From an uncultured cyanobacterium (lineage in GTDB: Bacteria; Cyanobacteriota; Cyanobacteriia; PCC-6307; Cyanobiaceae), in NCBI GenBank assembly GCA_903862155.1, contig CAIOXF010000379.1:1-7154 (forward strand): 7,154 nucleotides of DNA. Reading direction: 5' to 3'. Below the pieces are notes generated by a model. It did no database searches and had not been told where the DNA came from. It saw only the letters and a program-made list of their open reading frames with translations. Position 1 is the stretch's first letter. Each line of letters opens with the position of its first letter. Positions 1 to 6,122 of this stretch are shown here, in pieces. The position numbers and the translations under genes are program-made.

Positions 1-108
1 CGCTGGTTGCCCCGCTATCTGGCGATCTATAACGGCCGCAGGCGTCACATGGCCCTGGCCGGTCGCACCCCCTTTCAGCAACTCGCCCTGCTGGCGGCTA
101 CTGAATGA
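1..108 (+). pseudogene. IS481-like transposase, C-terminal tail (cut by window edge)
   Basis: Frame 1 is open from base 1 to a TGA at 106-108 and encodes 35 residues starting RWLPRYLAIYNGRRRH and containing ALAGRTPFQQL. The pattern W-x-x-x-Y-N-x-x-R-x-H-x-A-L-x-G-x-T-P is the typical C-terminal end of the integrase-core (rve, DDE) domain in IS481/IS3-type transposases, just past the last catalytic Glu. The rest, including the DDE residues, lies outside the window, so I cannot tell whether the element is intact; the pseudogene label only marks a partial reading. Codon use is as GC-rich as in the neighbours, which suggests a resident element rather than a very recent foreign arrival. IS481 is the best guess for family, with moderate confidence; an IS3-group orfB tail is the alternative. 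Confidence 0.7.
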
Positions 109-111
109 CCT

Positions 112-125
112 GGTGAGAAATCACA
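112..125. repeat. Probable right terminal repeat of the IS element
   Basis: A few bases past the transposase stop lies GGTGAGAAATCACA. Read on the minus strand it begins TGTGATTTCTCACC. IS481-family elements generally have ends beginning 5'-TGT, and the transposase stop usually lies close to the right end, so the IS edge is probably base 125. The matching left repeat and the target duplication are outside the window, so this is inferred from position and the TGT end only. Confidence 0.4.
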
Positions 126-219
126 CCTAAGCCGGGGTCGGTTTCCTGCCCATCGCCGCCCCTTGGCGGGCCGGGCCGGCTCGGTGGACATTGGATACCA
201 CTTCGCCGCAACTGAATCC

Positions 220-2142
220 GTGGTGCTTCAAGCCGAACAGGGCCAGATTCAGATCCATACCGAAAACATCTTCCCAATCATCAAGAAGGCTGTGTACAGC
301 GGCCATGAGGTGTTCCTGCGGGAGCTGGTGAGCAACGGCGTGGACGCCATCAGCAAGCGCCGCATGGCCGCCATGGCCGGCGACTGCAGCGAGGGTGCCG
401 AGGGACGGATCAGTATCCGCATCGACCGCGAAAAGAAGACCCTCACCATTTCCGACAACGGCATCGGCATGACCGCTGATGAGGTGAAGCGCTACATCAA
501 CCAGGTGGCCTTCTCCAGCGCCGAAGACTTCCTGGAGAAGTACAAGCAGGAGAGCGACGCGATCATCGGCCACTTCGGCCTGGGCTTCTACTCCAGCTTC
601 ATGGTGGCCAAGCAGGTGGAGCTGGTGAGCCTCTCCGCCCGCCCCGGCAGCGAGGCCGTGCGCTGGACCTGCGACGGCTCGCCCAGCTTCAACCTGGAGG
701 GCGCCGAGCGCAGCGAGCCCGGGACCGACGTGATCTTGCACCTGATGGAGGAGGAGCTCGAGTACATCGAGCCGGCACGGATCCGCACCCTGATCACCAC
801 CTACTGCGACTTCATGCCAGTGGAGGTGCAGCTGGAGGGCGAAACCGTGAATAAGCGGGAGGCGCCCTGGCGCAAGAGCCCCCGCGAGCTCACCGACAAC
901 GACTACATCGAGCTCTACCGCTACCTCTATCCCTTCCAGGGCGACCCGCTGCTCTGGGTGCACCTCAATACCGACTATCCCTACAACCTGCAGGGCATCC
1001 TCTACTTCCCCAAATTCACCGGCCGCGCCGATTGGGAGAAGGGCGAGATCAAGCTCTACTGCAACCAGGTGTTCGTGAGCGACTCGATCAAGGAGGTGGT
1101 GCCCCGCTACCTGCTGCCCCTGCGGGGCGTGATCGATTCCCCCGACATCCCGCTCAACGTGAGCCGCTCGGCCCTACAGACCGACCGCCGCGTGCGCTCG
1201 ATCGGCAACTTCGTGGCCAAGAAAGTGGGCGACCGGCTCAAGGAGCTCCACCGCGACGATCCCAAGCGCTACGCCGAGATCTGGGAGTCCCTGGCTCCCT
1301 TCATCAAGATCGGCGCGATGGAAGACGAGAAGTTCGCCGATCAGGTGGCCGATCTCGTGCTCTTCGGCACCACGGCTTCAGCTCATGAGGGCGAACCGGC
1401 TGAGGGGCAGAGCGTCGATCCCATCCCCGGTGAGGGCGGCAAGGCCTACACCACCCTGGCGGGCTACCGCAGCCGGCTCGATGCCGCCAACGACAAGCGC
1501 ATCCTTTATTGCACCGATGAGGCCGGCCAGGCCGGTGCCCTGGCCCTGTGGAAAAGCCAGGGCGCTGAGGTGCTCCTAGCCGACACCTTCATCGACACCC
1601 AATTCATCCCCTGGCTCGAGTACCGCCACGAGGAACTGAAGTTCCAGCGGGTGGATGCCGAGATCGACGACTCACTCCAGGAGAAGGAGAGCGAGCTCAG
1701 CGATGCCGACGGCAAGGACGCCAGCGAGAAGCTGCGCGAGCTGTTCAAGACGGCCCTGTCCAACGACAAGGTGACCCTGCAGGTGCAGGCCCTCAAGGGC
1801 GAGAACGCCCCCGCCGCCCTGATCCTGCTGCCGGAGCAGATGCGCCGCATCAACGACATGGGCGCCCTGATGGAGCAGCGGCTGCCCGGCCTGCCGGATC
1901 ACCACGTGCTGCTGATCAACCGCCGCCACCCGCTGGTGGAAGGGCTGCTCAAGCTGTCGGCCGGATCGGTGATCACGGGCGGTGCTAGCACCTCCCCCAG
2001 CCAGCAGCTGGCCGAAGACCTCAGCCGCCACCTCTATGAGATGGCCCGCCTGGCCGTGGGCGGCCTCGAGCCAAACCAACTGGCCGGCTTCCAGCAGCGC
2101 AGCTGCGATGTGATGGGCCGGCTGATGGAGCGCGGGCTCTGA
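220..2142 (+). CDS. htpG: Molecular chaperone HtpG (Hsp90)
   Basis: ATP-dependent cytosolic Hsp90 chaperone that acts as a dimer on client proteins, especially under heat and light stress. From GTG 220 it is 640 aa (E. coli HtpG is 624). The N-terminal GHKL ATPase domain (about 1-220) has RELVSNGVDA with catalytic Glu35 and Asn39, DNGIGM from Asp79, and the lid/glycine loop GHFGLGFYSSF at 117-127. The middle domain includes DIPLNVSRSALQ with the conserved ATP-contacting Arg near 316. A low-conservation acidic/Gly segment lies near 387-410, and a C-terminal dimerisation domain follows. The frame is open back to TTG 163, but conservation should begin at the stretch before GQIQIHTENIF, so GTG 220 or the adjacent GTG 223 is preferred. 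No clear Shine-Dalgarno and no CIRCE element is visible. Only about 94 bp separate the start from the probable IS end. A hairpin terminator follows the stop. Confidence 0.96.
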   Translation: MVLQAEQGQIQIHTENIFPIIKKAVYSGHEVFLRELVSNGVDAISKRRMAAMAGDCSEGAEGRISIRIDREKKTLTISDNGIGMTADEVKRYINQVAFSSAEDFLEKYKQESDAIIGHFGLGFYSSFMVAKQVELVSLSARPGSEAVRWTCDGSPSFNLEGAERSEPGTDVILHLMEEELEYIEPARIRTLITTYCDFMPVEVQLEGETVNKREAPWRKSPRELTDNDYIELYRYLYPFQGDPLLWVHLNTDYPYNLQGILYFPKFTGRADWEKGEIKLYCNQVFVSDSIKEVVPRYLLPLRGVIDSPDIPLNVSRSALQTDRRVRSIGNFVAKKVGDRLKELHRDDPKRYAEIWESLAPFIKIGAMEDEKFADQVADLVLFGTTASAHEGEPAEGQSVDPIPGEGGKAYTTLAGYRSRLDAANDKRILYCTDEAGQAGALALWKSQGAEVLLADTFIDTQFIPWLEYRHEELKFQRVDAEIDDSLQEKESELSDADGKDASEKLRELFKTALSNDKVTLQVQALKGENAPAALILLPEQMRRINDMGALMEQRLPGLPDHHVLLINRRHPLVEGLLKLSAGSVITGGASTSPSQQLAEDLSRHLYEMARLAVGGLEPNQLAGFQQRSCDVMGRLMERGL

Positions 2143-2157
2143 CCCGTTTGATATGTT

Positions 2158-2190
2158 GGCCCCTTGGGTTTTACCCACGGGGCTTGTTTT
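2158..2190 (+). terminator. Hairpin plus T-tract between htpG and rpmB (terminator or rpmB leader)
   Basis: GCCCCTTGGGT (2159-2169) pairs with ACCCACGGGGC (2173-2183). This gives ten Watson-Crick pairs with one T/C mismatch and a TTT loop, followed by TTGTTTT (2184-2190). It starts 16 nt past the htpG stop and ends 39 nt before the rpmB ATG. The form is that of an intrinsic terminator for htpG. If transcription continues or starts just upstream, the same structure would sit in the rpmB leader and could act as an attenuator. Confidence 0.75.
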
Positions 2191-2218
2191 CACTTGCCTC
2201 ACCCAACCTCAGTTATCA

Positions 2219-2224
2219 AGGAAA
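2219..2224 (+). promoter_or_regulatory. Shine-Dalgarno for rpmB
   Basis: AAGGAA begins 11 nt upstream of ATG 2230. It is the clearest ribosome binding site in the window and decides the L28 start over the in-frame TTG at 2164, which would add 22 unconserved residues and lie inside the terminator hairpin. Confidence 0.7.
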
Positions 2225-2229
2225 AGGTC

Positions 2230-2466
2230 ATGTCCCGGGTCTGCCAACTCACCGGCAAGCGCGCCAACAACGGCATGGCCGTCTCGCACTCCCACGTGCG
2301 TACCAAGAAGCTCCAACAGGTGAACCTGCAGGAGCGCCGCCTTTGGTGGGCCGAGGGCAACCGCTTCGTGAAACTGCGCGTGTCAACCCGCGCCCTCAAG
2401 ACCATCCAGAAGAAGGGCCTGGGTGCCTATGCCAAGGAACTCGGCATCAACCTGGCCAAGATCTGA
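2230..2466 (+). CDS. rpmB: 50S ribosomal protein L28
   Basis: Structural protein of the large ribosomal subunit. The 78-aa product begins MSRVCQLTGKRANNG, followed by the VSHSHVRTKK segment that defines bacterial and plastid L28, an aromatic-rich WWAEGNRFVKLRVSTRALKT strand region and a basic C-terminus ending NLAKI. The length matches the family (about 77-78 aa). Only one cysteine is present (Cys5), so it does not carry the two CxxC pairs of the zinc-binding L28 variant. The start is fixed by the AAGGAA site and by the universal MSR N-terminus. It follows htpG across a hairpin and precedes bcp by 32 nt, so rpmB and bcp may share a transcript, subject to the hairpin between them. Confidence 0.97.
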   Translation: MSRVCQLTGKRANNGMAVSHSHVRTKKLQQVNLQERRLWWAEGNRFVKLRVSTRALKTIQKKGLGAYAKELGINLAKI

Positions 2467-2472
2467 GCTATC

Positions 2473-2496
2473 AAGGCAGGCCTGATCGCCTGCTTT
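2473..2496 (+). terminator. Hairpin in the rpmB-bcp gap (weak terminator or translational control)
   Basis: AAGGCAGGC (2473-2481) pairs with GCCTGCTTT (2488-2496) over nine positions, one of them G-T, around the 6-nt loop CTGATC. Only three Ts end the stem, so termination would be leaky at best. The structure fills most of the 32-nt gap and ends 2 nt before the bcp ATG, covering where a ribosome would bind. It could therefore limit bcp translation or separate the two genes; the sequence alone does not decide. Confidence 0.5.
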
Positions 2497-2498
2497 CG

Positions 2499-3083
2499 AT
2501 GCAACGCCGAGACCTGCTGAAAGGCTTTGCCGCCGCAGCTAGCACCTCGTTGCTTGCACCCATCAGCCTGCTGGGGAAACCCCGGCAGGCTTTTGCTTTG
2601 GGAGGCACCTTGCCTGAGCTGGATGCCCCGGCGCCGCCGTTTCGCCTGGAAGGGATCGCTCCTGCCAAGGGGAAGGCTGTTGAGGCCGCCGTGGCCCTTG
2701 AGGATTTCTCCGGCCAGTGGCTGGTGCTGTACTTCTATCCCAAGGACTTCACCGGCGGCTGCACGCTTGAGGCCCGCGGCTTCCAGAAGGATCTGGCCAG
2801 CTTCCAGGCTGCCAACGCAGCCGTTGTGGGCGTCAGCGCCGACGACCCCGATTCCCATGCCTCCTTTTGCAATGAGGAGGGCCTGGCGTTTCCGCTCCTG
2901 AGCGATCCAGGTGGTGACGTGAGCCGCCGCTACGGCTCCTGGATCCCCCCCTTCTCCCAGCGCCACACCTTCCTGATCGATCCCCAGGGCGTGCTGCGCC
3001 AGCGCTGGGTGGCCGTGCGGCCCACGGGCCACAGCGCCGAGGTGCTGGCCGAGCTGCAGCGCCAGCAGAACCTCATCGCCTGA
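2499..3083 (+). CDS. bcp: Tat-exported thiol peroxiredoxin, Bcp/PrxQ family
   Basis: Thioredoxin-fold peroxidase that reduces H2O2 and alkyl peroxides with electrons from thioredoxin. The 194-aa product starts MQRRDLLKGF, a twin-arginine signal, followed by a hydrophobic stretch and a likely signal-peptidase site after AFA (about residue 33), so the mature enzyme should work in the periplasm or thylakoid lumen. The catalytic motif is FTGGCT: peroxidatic Cys88 with Thr85, and conserved Arg155 before TFLIDPQG. The common resolving Cys five residues on is Arg93 here. Instead Cys124 lies 36 residues after Cys88, the spacing known from the Xanthomonas/Xylella PrxQ type. ATG 2499 is chosen because the Tat motif starts there; the frame is open upstream through rpmB but carries no conserved sequence. 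No Shine-Dalgarno is visible. It follows rpmB by 32 nt and mscS follows after 40 nt. Confidence 0.92.
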   Translation: MQRRDLLKGFAAAASTSLLAPISLLGKPRQAFALGGTLPELDAPAPPFRLEGIAPAKGKAVEAAVALEDFSGQWLVLYFYPKDFTGGCTLEARGFQKDLASFQAANAAVVGVSADDPDSHASFCNEEGLAFPLLSDPGGDVSRRYGSWIPPFSQRHTFLIDPQGVLRQRWVAVRPTGHSAEVLAELQRQQNLIA

Positions 3084-3106
3084 CCCGGATCCTCAAATCC
3101 CGGATC
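3084..3106. repeat. Short direct repeat CCCGGATC upstream of mscS
   Basis: CCCGGATC occurs at 3084-3091 and again at 3099-3106, with starts 15 nt apart, in the 40-nt gap between bcp and the channel gene. It could be chance in GC-rich DNA. I see no promoter next to it. Confidence 0.3.
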
Positions 3107-3123
3107 GCTCCACCCTCGTTGCC

Positions 3124-3978
3124 ATGACCCTTGCTGCCCTGAGCACCCAGCCGATCACCGCCAATCTGATCACGGCCAACGTGGTGAACCTGGTGCAGGG
3201 CCTGTTGGTGCCCTTCCTGTTCAAGCTGGCCGGGGCGGTGGTGCTCTGGTTGGTGGCCAACACCCTGATCCGGGTGGGGCTGCGCATCCTGCGGCGCACC
3301 TTCGTGCGCAGCCGCCTGGATGCCACCTTGATCAGCTACCTGATCAACATCGCCGGCGCCCTGCTGCGGGTGGTGCTGGTGGTGGCGATCCTGGGCTTCT
3401 TCGGGGTGCAGACCGCCAGCTTCGCGGCCCTGCTAGCCGGTGCCGGCGTGGCGATCGGTGCGGCCTGGAGCGGCCTGCTGGGCGACTTCGCCGCAGGGGT
3501 GTTTCTGCAGCTGTTCCGCCCGTTCAACGTGGGGGATCAGGTGATGGCCGCCGGGGTGCAGGGGGCGGTGGAGGAGATCGGCATGTTCGTGACCACCCTC
3601 ACCAACGCCGGCAATGTGCGGATCATCGTGCCCAACGGCAAGATCTTCACCGATGTGATCGAGAACTACTCGGCCCATCCCTATCGCCGGGTGGATCTGT
3701 TCGCCCAGCTCGACCACAGCGCCGATGTGGCCCGGGCGATTCTGGTACTGCGCGAGGGCCTGCGCCGGGTGCCCAATCAATACCCCGGCCTGGAAGCCAC
3801 GGTGGATCTGCTCGAAATCAACGACCGCGGTCCGAGGCTGGCCGTGCGGCCCTACGCCAGCACCAACCTCTATGGCGAGGTGGTGTTCGACACCAACCGG
3901 ATGATCGCGGAGGTGATCCAGCAGAACCACATCCCGGTGCCGCGCAGCCCGTTGGTGGTGGAGCAGCAGGCCGCCTAA
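3124..3978 (+). CDS. mscS: Small-conductance mechanosensitive channel, MscS family
   Basis: Inner-membrane channel that opens under membrane tension and releases solutes on hypo-osmotic shock. At 284 aa it matches the minimal E. coli MscS (286 aa). Hydrophobic segments lie near 26-48 (TM1) and 68-93 (TM2). The pore helix TM3 starts at TASFAALLAGAG (97 on) and runs through GLLGDFAAGVFLQLFRPFNVGD, the MscS signature, to about 140. The cytoplasmic beta domain contains VRIIVPNGKIFTDVIENYS (165-183), and the alpha/beta cage domain ends at IPVPRSPL. Against E. coli MscS the pore-sealing leucines 105 and 109 align with Val109 and Ala113, while hinge Gly113 aligns with Gly117. ATG 3124 gives the normal N-terminus. 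It lies 40 nt after bcp, possibly co-transcribed, and its TAA is 3 nt from the stop of the convergent oxidoreductase gene. Confidence 0.93.
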   Translation: MTLAALSTQPITANLITANVVNLVQGLLVPFLFKLAGAVVLWLVANTLIRVGLRILRRTFVRSRLDATLISYLINIAGALLRVVLVVAILGFFGVQTASFAALLAGAGVAIGAAWSGLLGDFAAGVFLQLFRPFNVGDQVMAAGVQGAVEEIGMFVTTLTNAGNVRIIVPNGKIFTDVIENYSAHPYRRVDLFAQLDHSADVARAILVLREGLRRVPNQYPGLEATVDLLEINDRGPRLAVRPYASTNLYGEVVFDTNRMIAEVIQQNHIPVPRSPLVVEQQAA

Positions 3979-3988
3979 AACTCAGGCG
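3972..3988. other. Small hairpin across the convergent stop codons
   Basis: CGCCT (3972-3976) and AGGCG (3984-3988) pair around the 7-nt loop AAAACTC, which contains most of the mscS TAA and part of the opposite gene's TGA. With only 3 nt between the genes, this is the only structure that could act as a shared terminator. The stem is only 5 bp and there is no T-tract after it on either strand, so support is weak. Confidence 0.25.
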
Positions 3989-5013
3989 ATGGGCCAGCCG
4001 GCCAGCACGAGCTTGCCGATGCTGGCGTCGCTGGCCAGCAGCCGATGCCCGGCCGCCACATTGGCGGCGGTGATCGGCCCCAGCTGCTGCCGAGCGGTGC
4101 TGAACACCTTGCCCTGATCCACCAGCTCGGCCACCCGCGCCAACAGCTGGCCCTGCTGGGCCATATCGGCAGTGCCGTAAAGCGAGCGGGTGAACATCAG
4201 CTCCCAGTGCAGCGACAGGCTCTTGCGCTTGAGGGCCAGCACGTTGATCGCCGCCGGCTCGGGGTCGTCGATCAGGGCCAGGGCCCCCTGGGGCGCGAGC
4301 ACATCCACCAGCTGCTCGAAGTGATCCCCGGTGTGGGTGAGCGAAATCACCCGATCCACAAACGGCAGGCCCAGCGCTTCCAGCTGGGGGCGCAGCGGCT
4401 GGCGGTGGTTGATCACGTGATGGGCCCCACATTGGCTGGTCCAGGCCGCACTCTGCGGGCGTGACGCCGTGCCCATCAGGGTGAAGCCGGTGAGCTGGCG
4501 GGCCAGCTGCAGCAGCACCGAGCCCACCCCACCGGCGGCACCCACCACCAGCAGACTTTCGCCGGCTCCGGCCTCAGGACCCTGGGGAATCATCAGCCGA
4601 TCAAACAGCAGCTCCCAAGCCGTGATGGTCGTGAGCGGCAGGGCCGCCGCATCGGCTGGCCCAAGCGAGCGGGGCGCCAGGGCCGCCAGCCGGGCATCCA
4701 CACAATGCCGTTCGGCATTGCAACCCGGACGGTTCAGGGCGCCGGCGTACCAGACCCGATCGCCCACGCTGAAGCCCTCCACCTCCCGGCCCAGTGCCTC
4801 CACTCGGCCCACGGCGTCCCAACCGAGCACGCGCCAACCGCCGGCTTCCGGCAACTCCCGGGCGCGCACCTTGCGGTCCACCGGATTGAGCGCAATCGCC
4901 TCCACCAGCACCAACAGGTCGTGGGGGCCCGGCGTGGGATCCGGAAGGGTGATGTCTTCCAGGTAGTGCGGATCCTCAAGCTGGGCCGGTTGCCGATAGC
5001 CGATGGCTCGCAT
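3982..5013 (-). CDS. MDR-family NADPH-dependent oxidoreductase ('zinc-type alcohol dehydrogenase-like', quinone-reductase class)
   Basis: Medium-chain dehydrogenase/reductase of 343 aa, full length for the class. The GroES-like N-terminal domain (about 1-130) has ALNPVDRKVR near 41-50 and GWDAVGRVEALG at 64-75. The Rossmann domain carries the nucleotide loop VGAAGGVGS (157-165). Residues known to bind catalytic zinc are missing: the usual Cys-x-D at the start of the active site is Asn43-Pro-Val-Asp46, and the four-Cys structural-zinc loop is absent. It is therefore most like the zinc-independent quinone oxidoreductase/enoyl-reductase group, although databases commonly name this subgroup 'zinc-binding alcohol dehydrogenase'. 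The substrate is unknown. ATG 5013 gives the family-typical MRAIGY start. It lies 19 nt after the csaB stop, so it is probably the last gene of that operon. Confidence 0.88.
   Translation of the reverse strand: MRAIGYRQPAQLEDPHYLEDITLPDPTPGPHDLLVLVEAIALNPVDRKVRARELPEAGGWRVLGWDAVGRVEALGREVEGFSVGDRVWYAGALNRPGCNAERHCVDARLAALAPRSLGPADAAALPLTTITAWELLFDRLMIPQGPEAGAGESLLVVGAAGGVGSVLLQLARQLTGFTLMGTASRPQSAAWTSQCGAHHVINHRQPLRPQLEALGLPFVDRVISLTHTGDHFEQLVDVLAPQGALALIDDPEPAAINVLALKRKSLSLHWELMFTRSLYGTADMAQQGQLLARVAELVDQGKVFSTARQQLGPITAANVAAGHRLLASDASIGKLVLAGWPIA
4703..4720. repeat. 18-bp palindrome within the oxidoreductase gene
   Basis: CAATGCCG (4703-4710) and CGGCATTG (4713-4720) are perfect reverse complements separated by TT. 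The stretch encodes Cys-Asn-Ala-Glu-Arg-His-Cys in the oxidoreductase. It may form a short RNA or DNA hairpin, or simply reflect codon choice. Confidence 0.45.
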
Positions 5014-5032
5014 CAGGGCTGGGCTGTGGAAC

Positions 5033-6112
5033 TCAGCCCAGCTTCGCCAGCAGCTGGCGATGGGGCTCGGTGGCCTGGCGTAGCTGCTGTAGCTGGGCCA
5101 GGGCGGGCGGCTGATCCAGGCAGGCCTGCCATTGGGCCAGCAGATCCGCAGGCGGAGCCTGATCGAGGGGGGCCCAGGGACAGCCCAGGGCCTGGGCCGC
5201 CGCCGCCACCTTCGGGTCGTAGCTGAGGGCCGCGGTGGGGGCTCCGCTCACCGCCGCCAGGATCAGGCCGTGCAGGCGCATCGCCAGTACCAGGCCGGCT
5301 GTGGAAGCCACGGCCATCGCCTCGCGGGGGCGCTCCGCCAACACCTCCCGACTGCGGGCCTGCAGGGCGGCGCTGAGAACCCCTTCAGCGTTCAAGCGAT
5401 CCAGCAGGCCCCGGTCCTGGCTGCCATGGAAGGGCAGCCAGAGCAGTTCGCGATCGGGGGCCAGCTGCTCAAGCGCCGCCAACCAGGGCCGCCAGGCTTG
5501 CCCCTCCAGGCCAGCCACGGGTCGCCAGCACAGCACGATCGGGCCGCCCCGGCCCCGCCACTGCTGGGGCTCACTGGCCCACACAGGATCGGTGCCGATG
5601 CCAGCGCCGGCCTGGTTGGCCTGGGGCCGCCAACCCAGGCGCTGCGCCAGGGCCGCCGATTCCGGATCGCGCCAGCTGCAGGCCGTGGTGAGCGGCAGCA
5701 GGCCACGCACCAACCACCGGCTGCGGCGCCGGCGCAAGGGGCCCAGGCCCTGGCCCCAGAGCAGCACTGGTTTGCCCTGGGCCCGCGCGGCGGTGATCAG
5801 GGCGCCGTAATAGATGAGGCTCTGAAAGCTGGTGGCGTCCTGAAGCAGGGAACCGCCGCCGAGCACCAGGGCATCGCAGCGGCCCAACGCTTGGAACACG
5901 GCGGGCAGGCTGCGCCGATCCACGGTGGCCACACCAAAACGCTCCCGCACCTGCGGCTGGTCGCAGGCTGTCACGGTGGGGGTGCAGCCCGCCGGCAGCT
6001 GGCGCAGCAGCACCTCCAGCAGGGCGTCATCGCCCAGGTTGTGCTCGCCGTAGTAGCCCACCAGCAGGGGCCGGGTTCGCGCGGGCACGGAGTGGATGCG
6101 GCTGGGGGCCAT
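5033..6112 (-). CDS. csaB: Polysaccharide pyruvyl transferase, CsaB type
   Basis: Transfers pyruvate from phosphoenolpyruvate to a sugar of a cell-wall-linked polysaccharide, forming the ketal recognised by SLH domains. In cyanobacteria this holds SLH-bearing outer-membrane proteins to the wall. From ATG 6112 it is 359 aa. The N-terminal half has the glycine-rich GYYGEHNLGDDALL (19-32), LVLGGGSLLQD (82-92) and LLWGQGLGPL (117-126), with WRDPES at 147-152. The C-terminal half has the MRLHG motif (278-282) followed by GAPTAALSYDPKV, diagnostic of pyruvyl transferases. No signal peptide or membrane segment is seen, so it is cytosolic or membrane-peripheral. GTG 6121 would add three residues and leave 1 nt after the upstream stop; ATG 6112 leaves 10 nt and is preferred. 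It sits between the zinc-ribbon gene and the oxidoreductase gene in one tight minus-strand series. Confidence 0.92.
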   Translation of the reverse strand: MAPSRIHSVPARTRPLLVGYYGEHNLGDDALLEVLLRQLPAGCTPTVTACDQPQVRERFGVATVDRRSLPAVFQALGRCDALVLGGGSLLQDATSFQSLIYYGALITAARAQGKPVLLWGQGLGPLRRRRSRWLVRGLLPLTTACSWRDPESAALAQRLGWRPQANQAGAGIGTDPVWASEPQQWRGRGGPIVLCWRPVAGLEGQAWRPWLAALEQLAPDRELLWLPFHGSQDRGLLDRLNAEGVLSAALQARSREVLAERPREAMAVASTAGLVLAMRLHGLILAAVSGAPTAALSYDPKVAAAAQALGCPWAPLDQAPPADLLAQWQACLDQPPALAQLQQLRQATEPHRQLLAKLG

Positions 6113-6122
6113 GGCTAGCACC

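Noticed and set aside
155..169. CCGCC/GGCGG hairpin before htpG
   Set aside because: A 5-bp stem in very GC-rich DNA, with no T-tract and no link to a start or stop; likely chance.
127..963. 278-codon minus-strand frame opposite htpG
   Set aside because: A low-complexity His/Val/Ala/Gly/Leu-rich translation typical of antisense to GC-rich coding DNA; htpG is unambiguous there.
2148..2498. N-terminal extension of bcp by 117 codons
   Set aside because: It overlaps rpmB in another frame and would bury the Tat signal at MQRRDLLKGF inside the protein.
5132..6118. 328-codon plus-strand frame opposite csaB
   Set aside because: Gln/Gly/Ala/His-rich with no recognisable motif. The minus strand carries clear pyruvyl-transferase motifs throughout.
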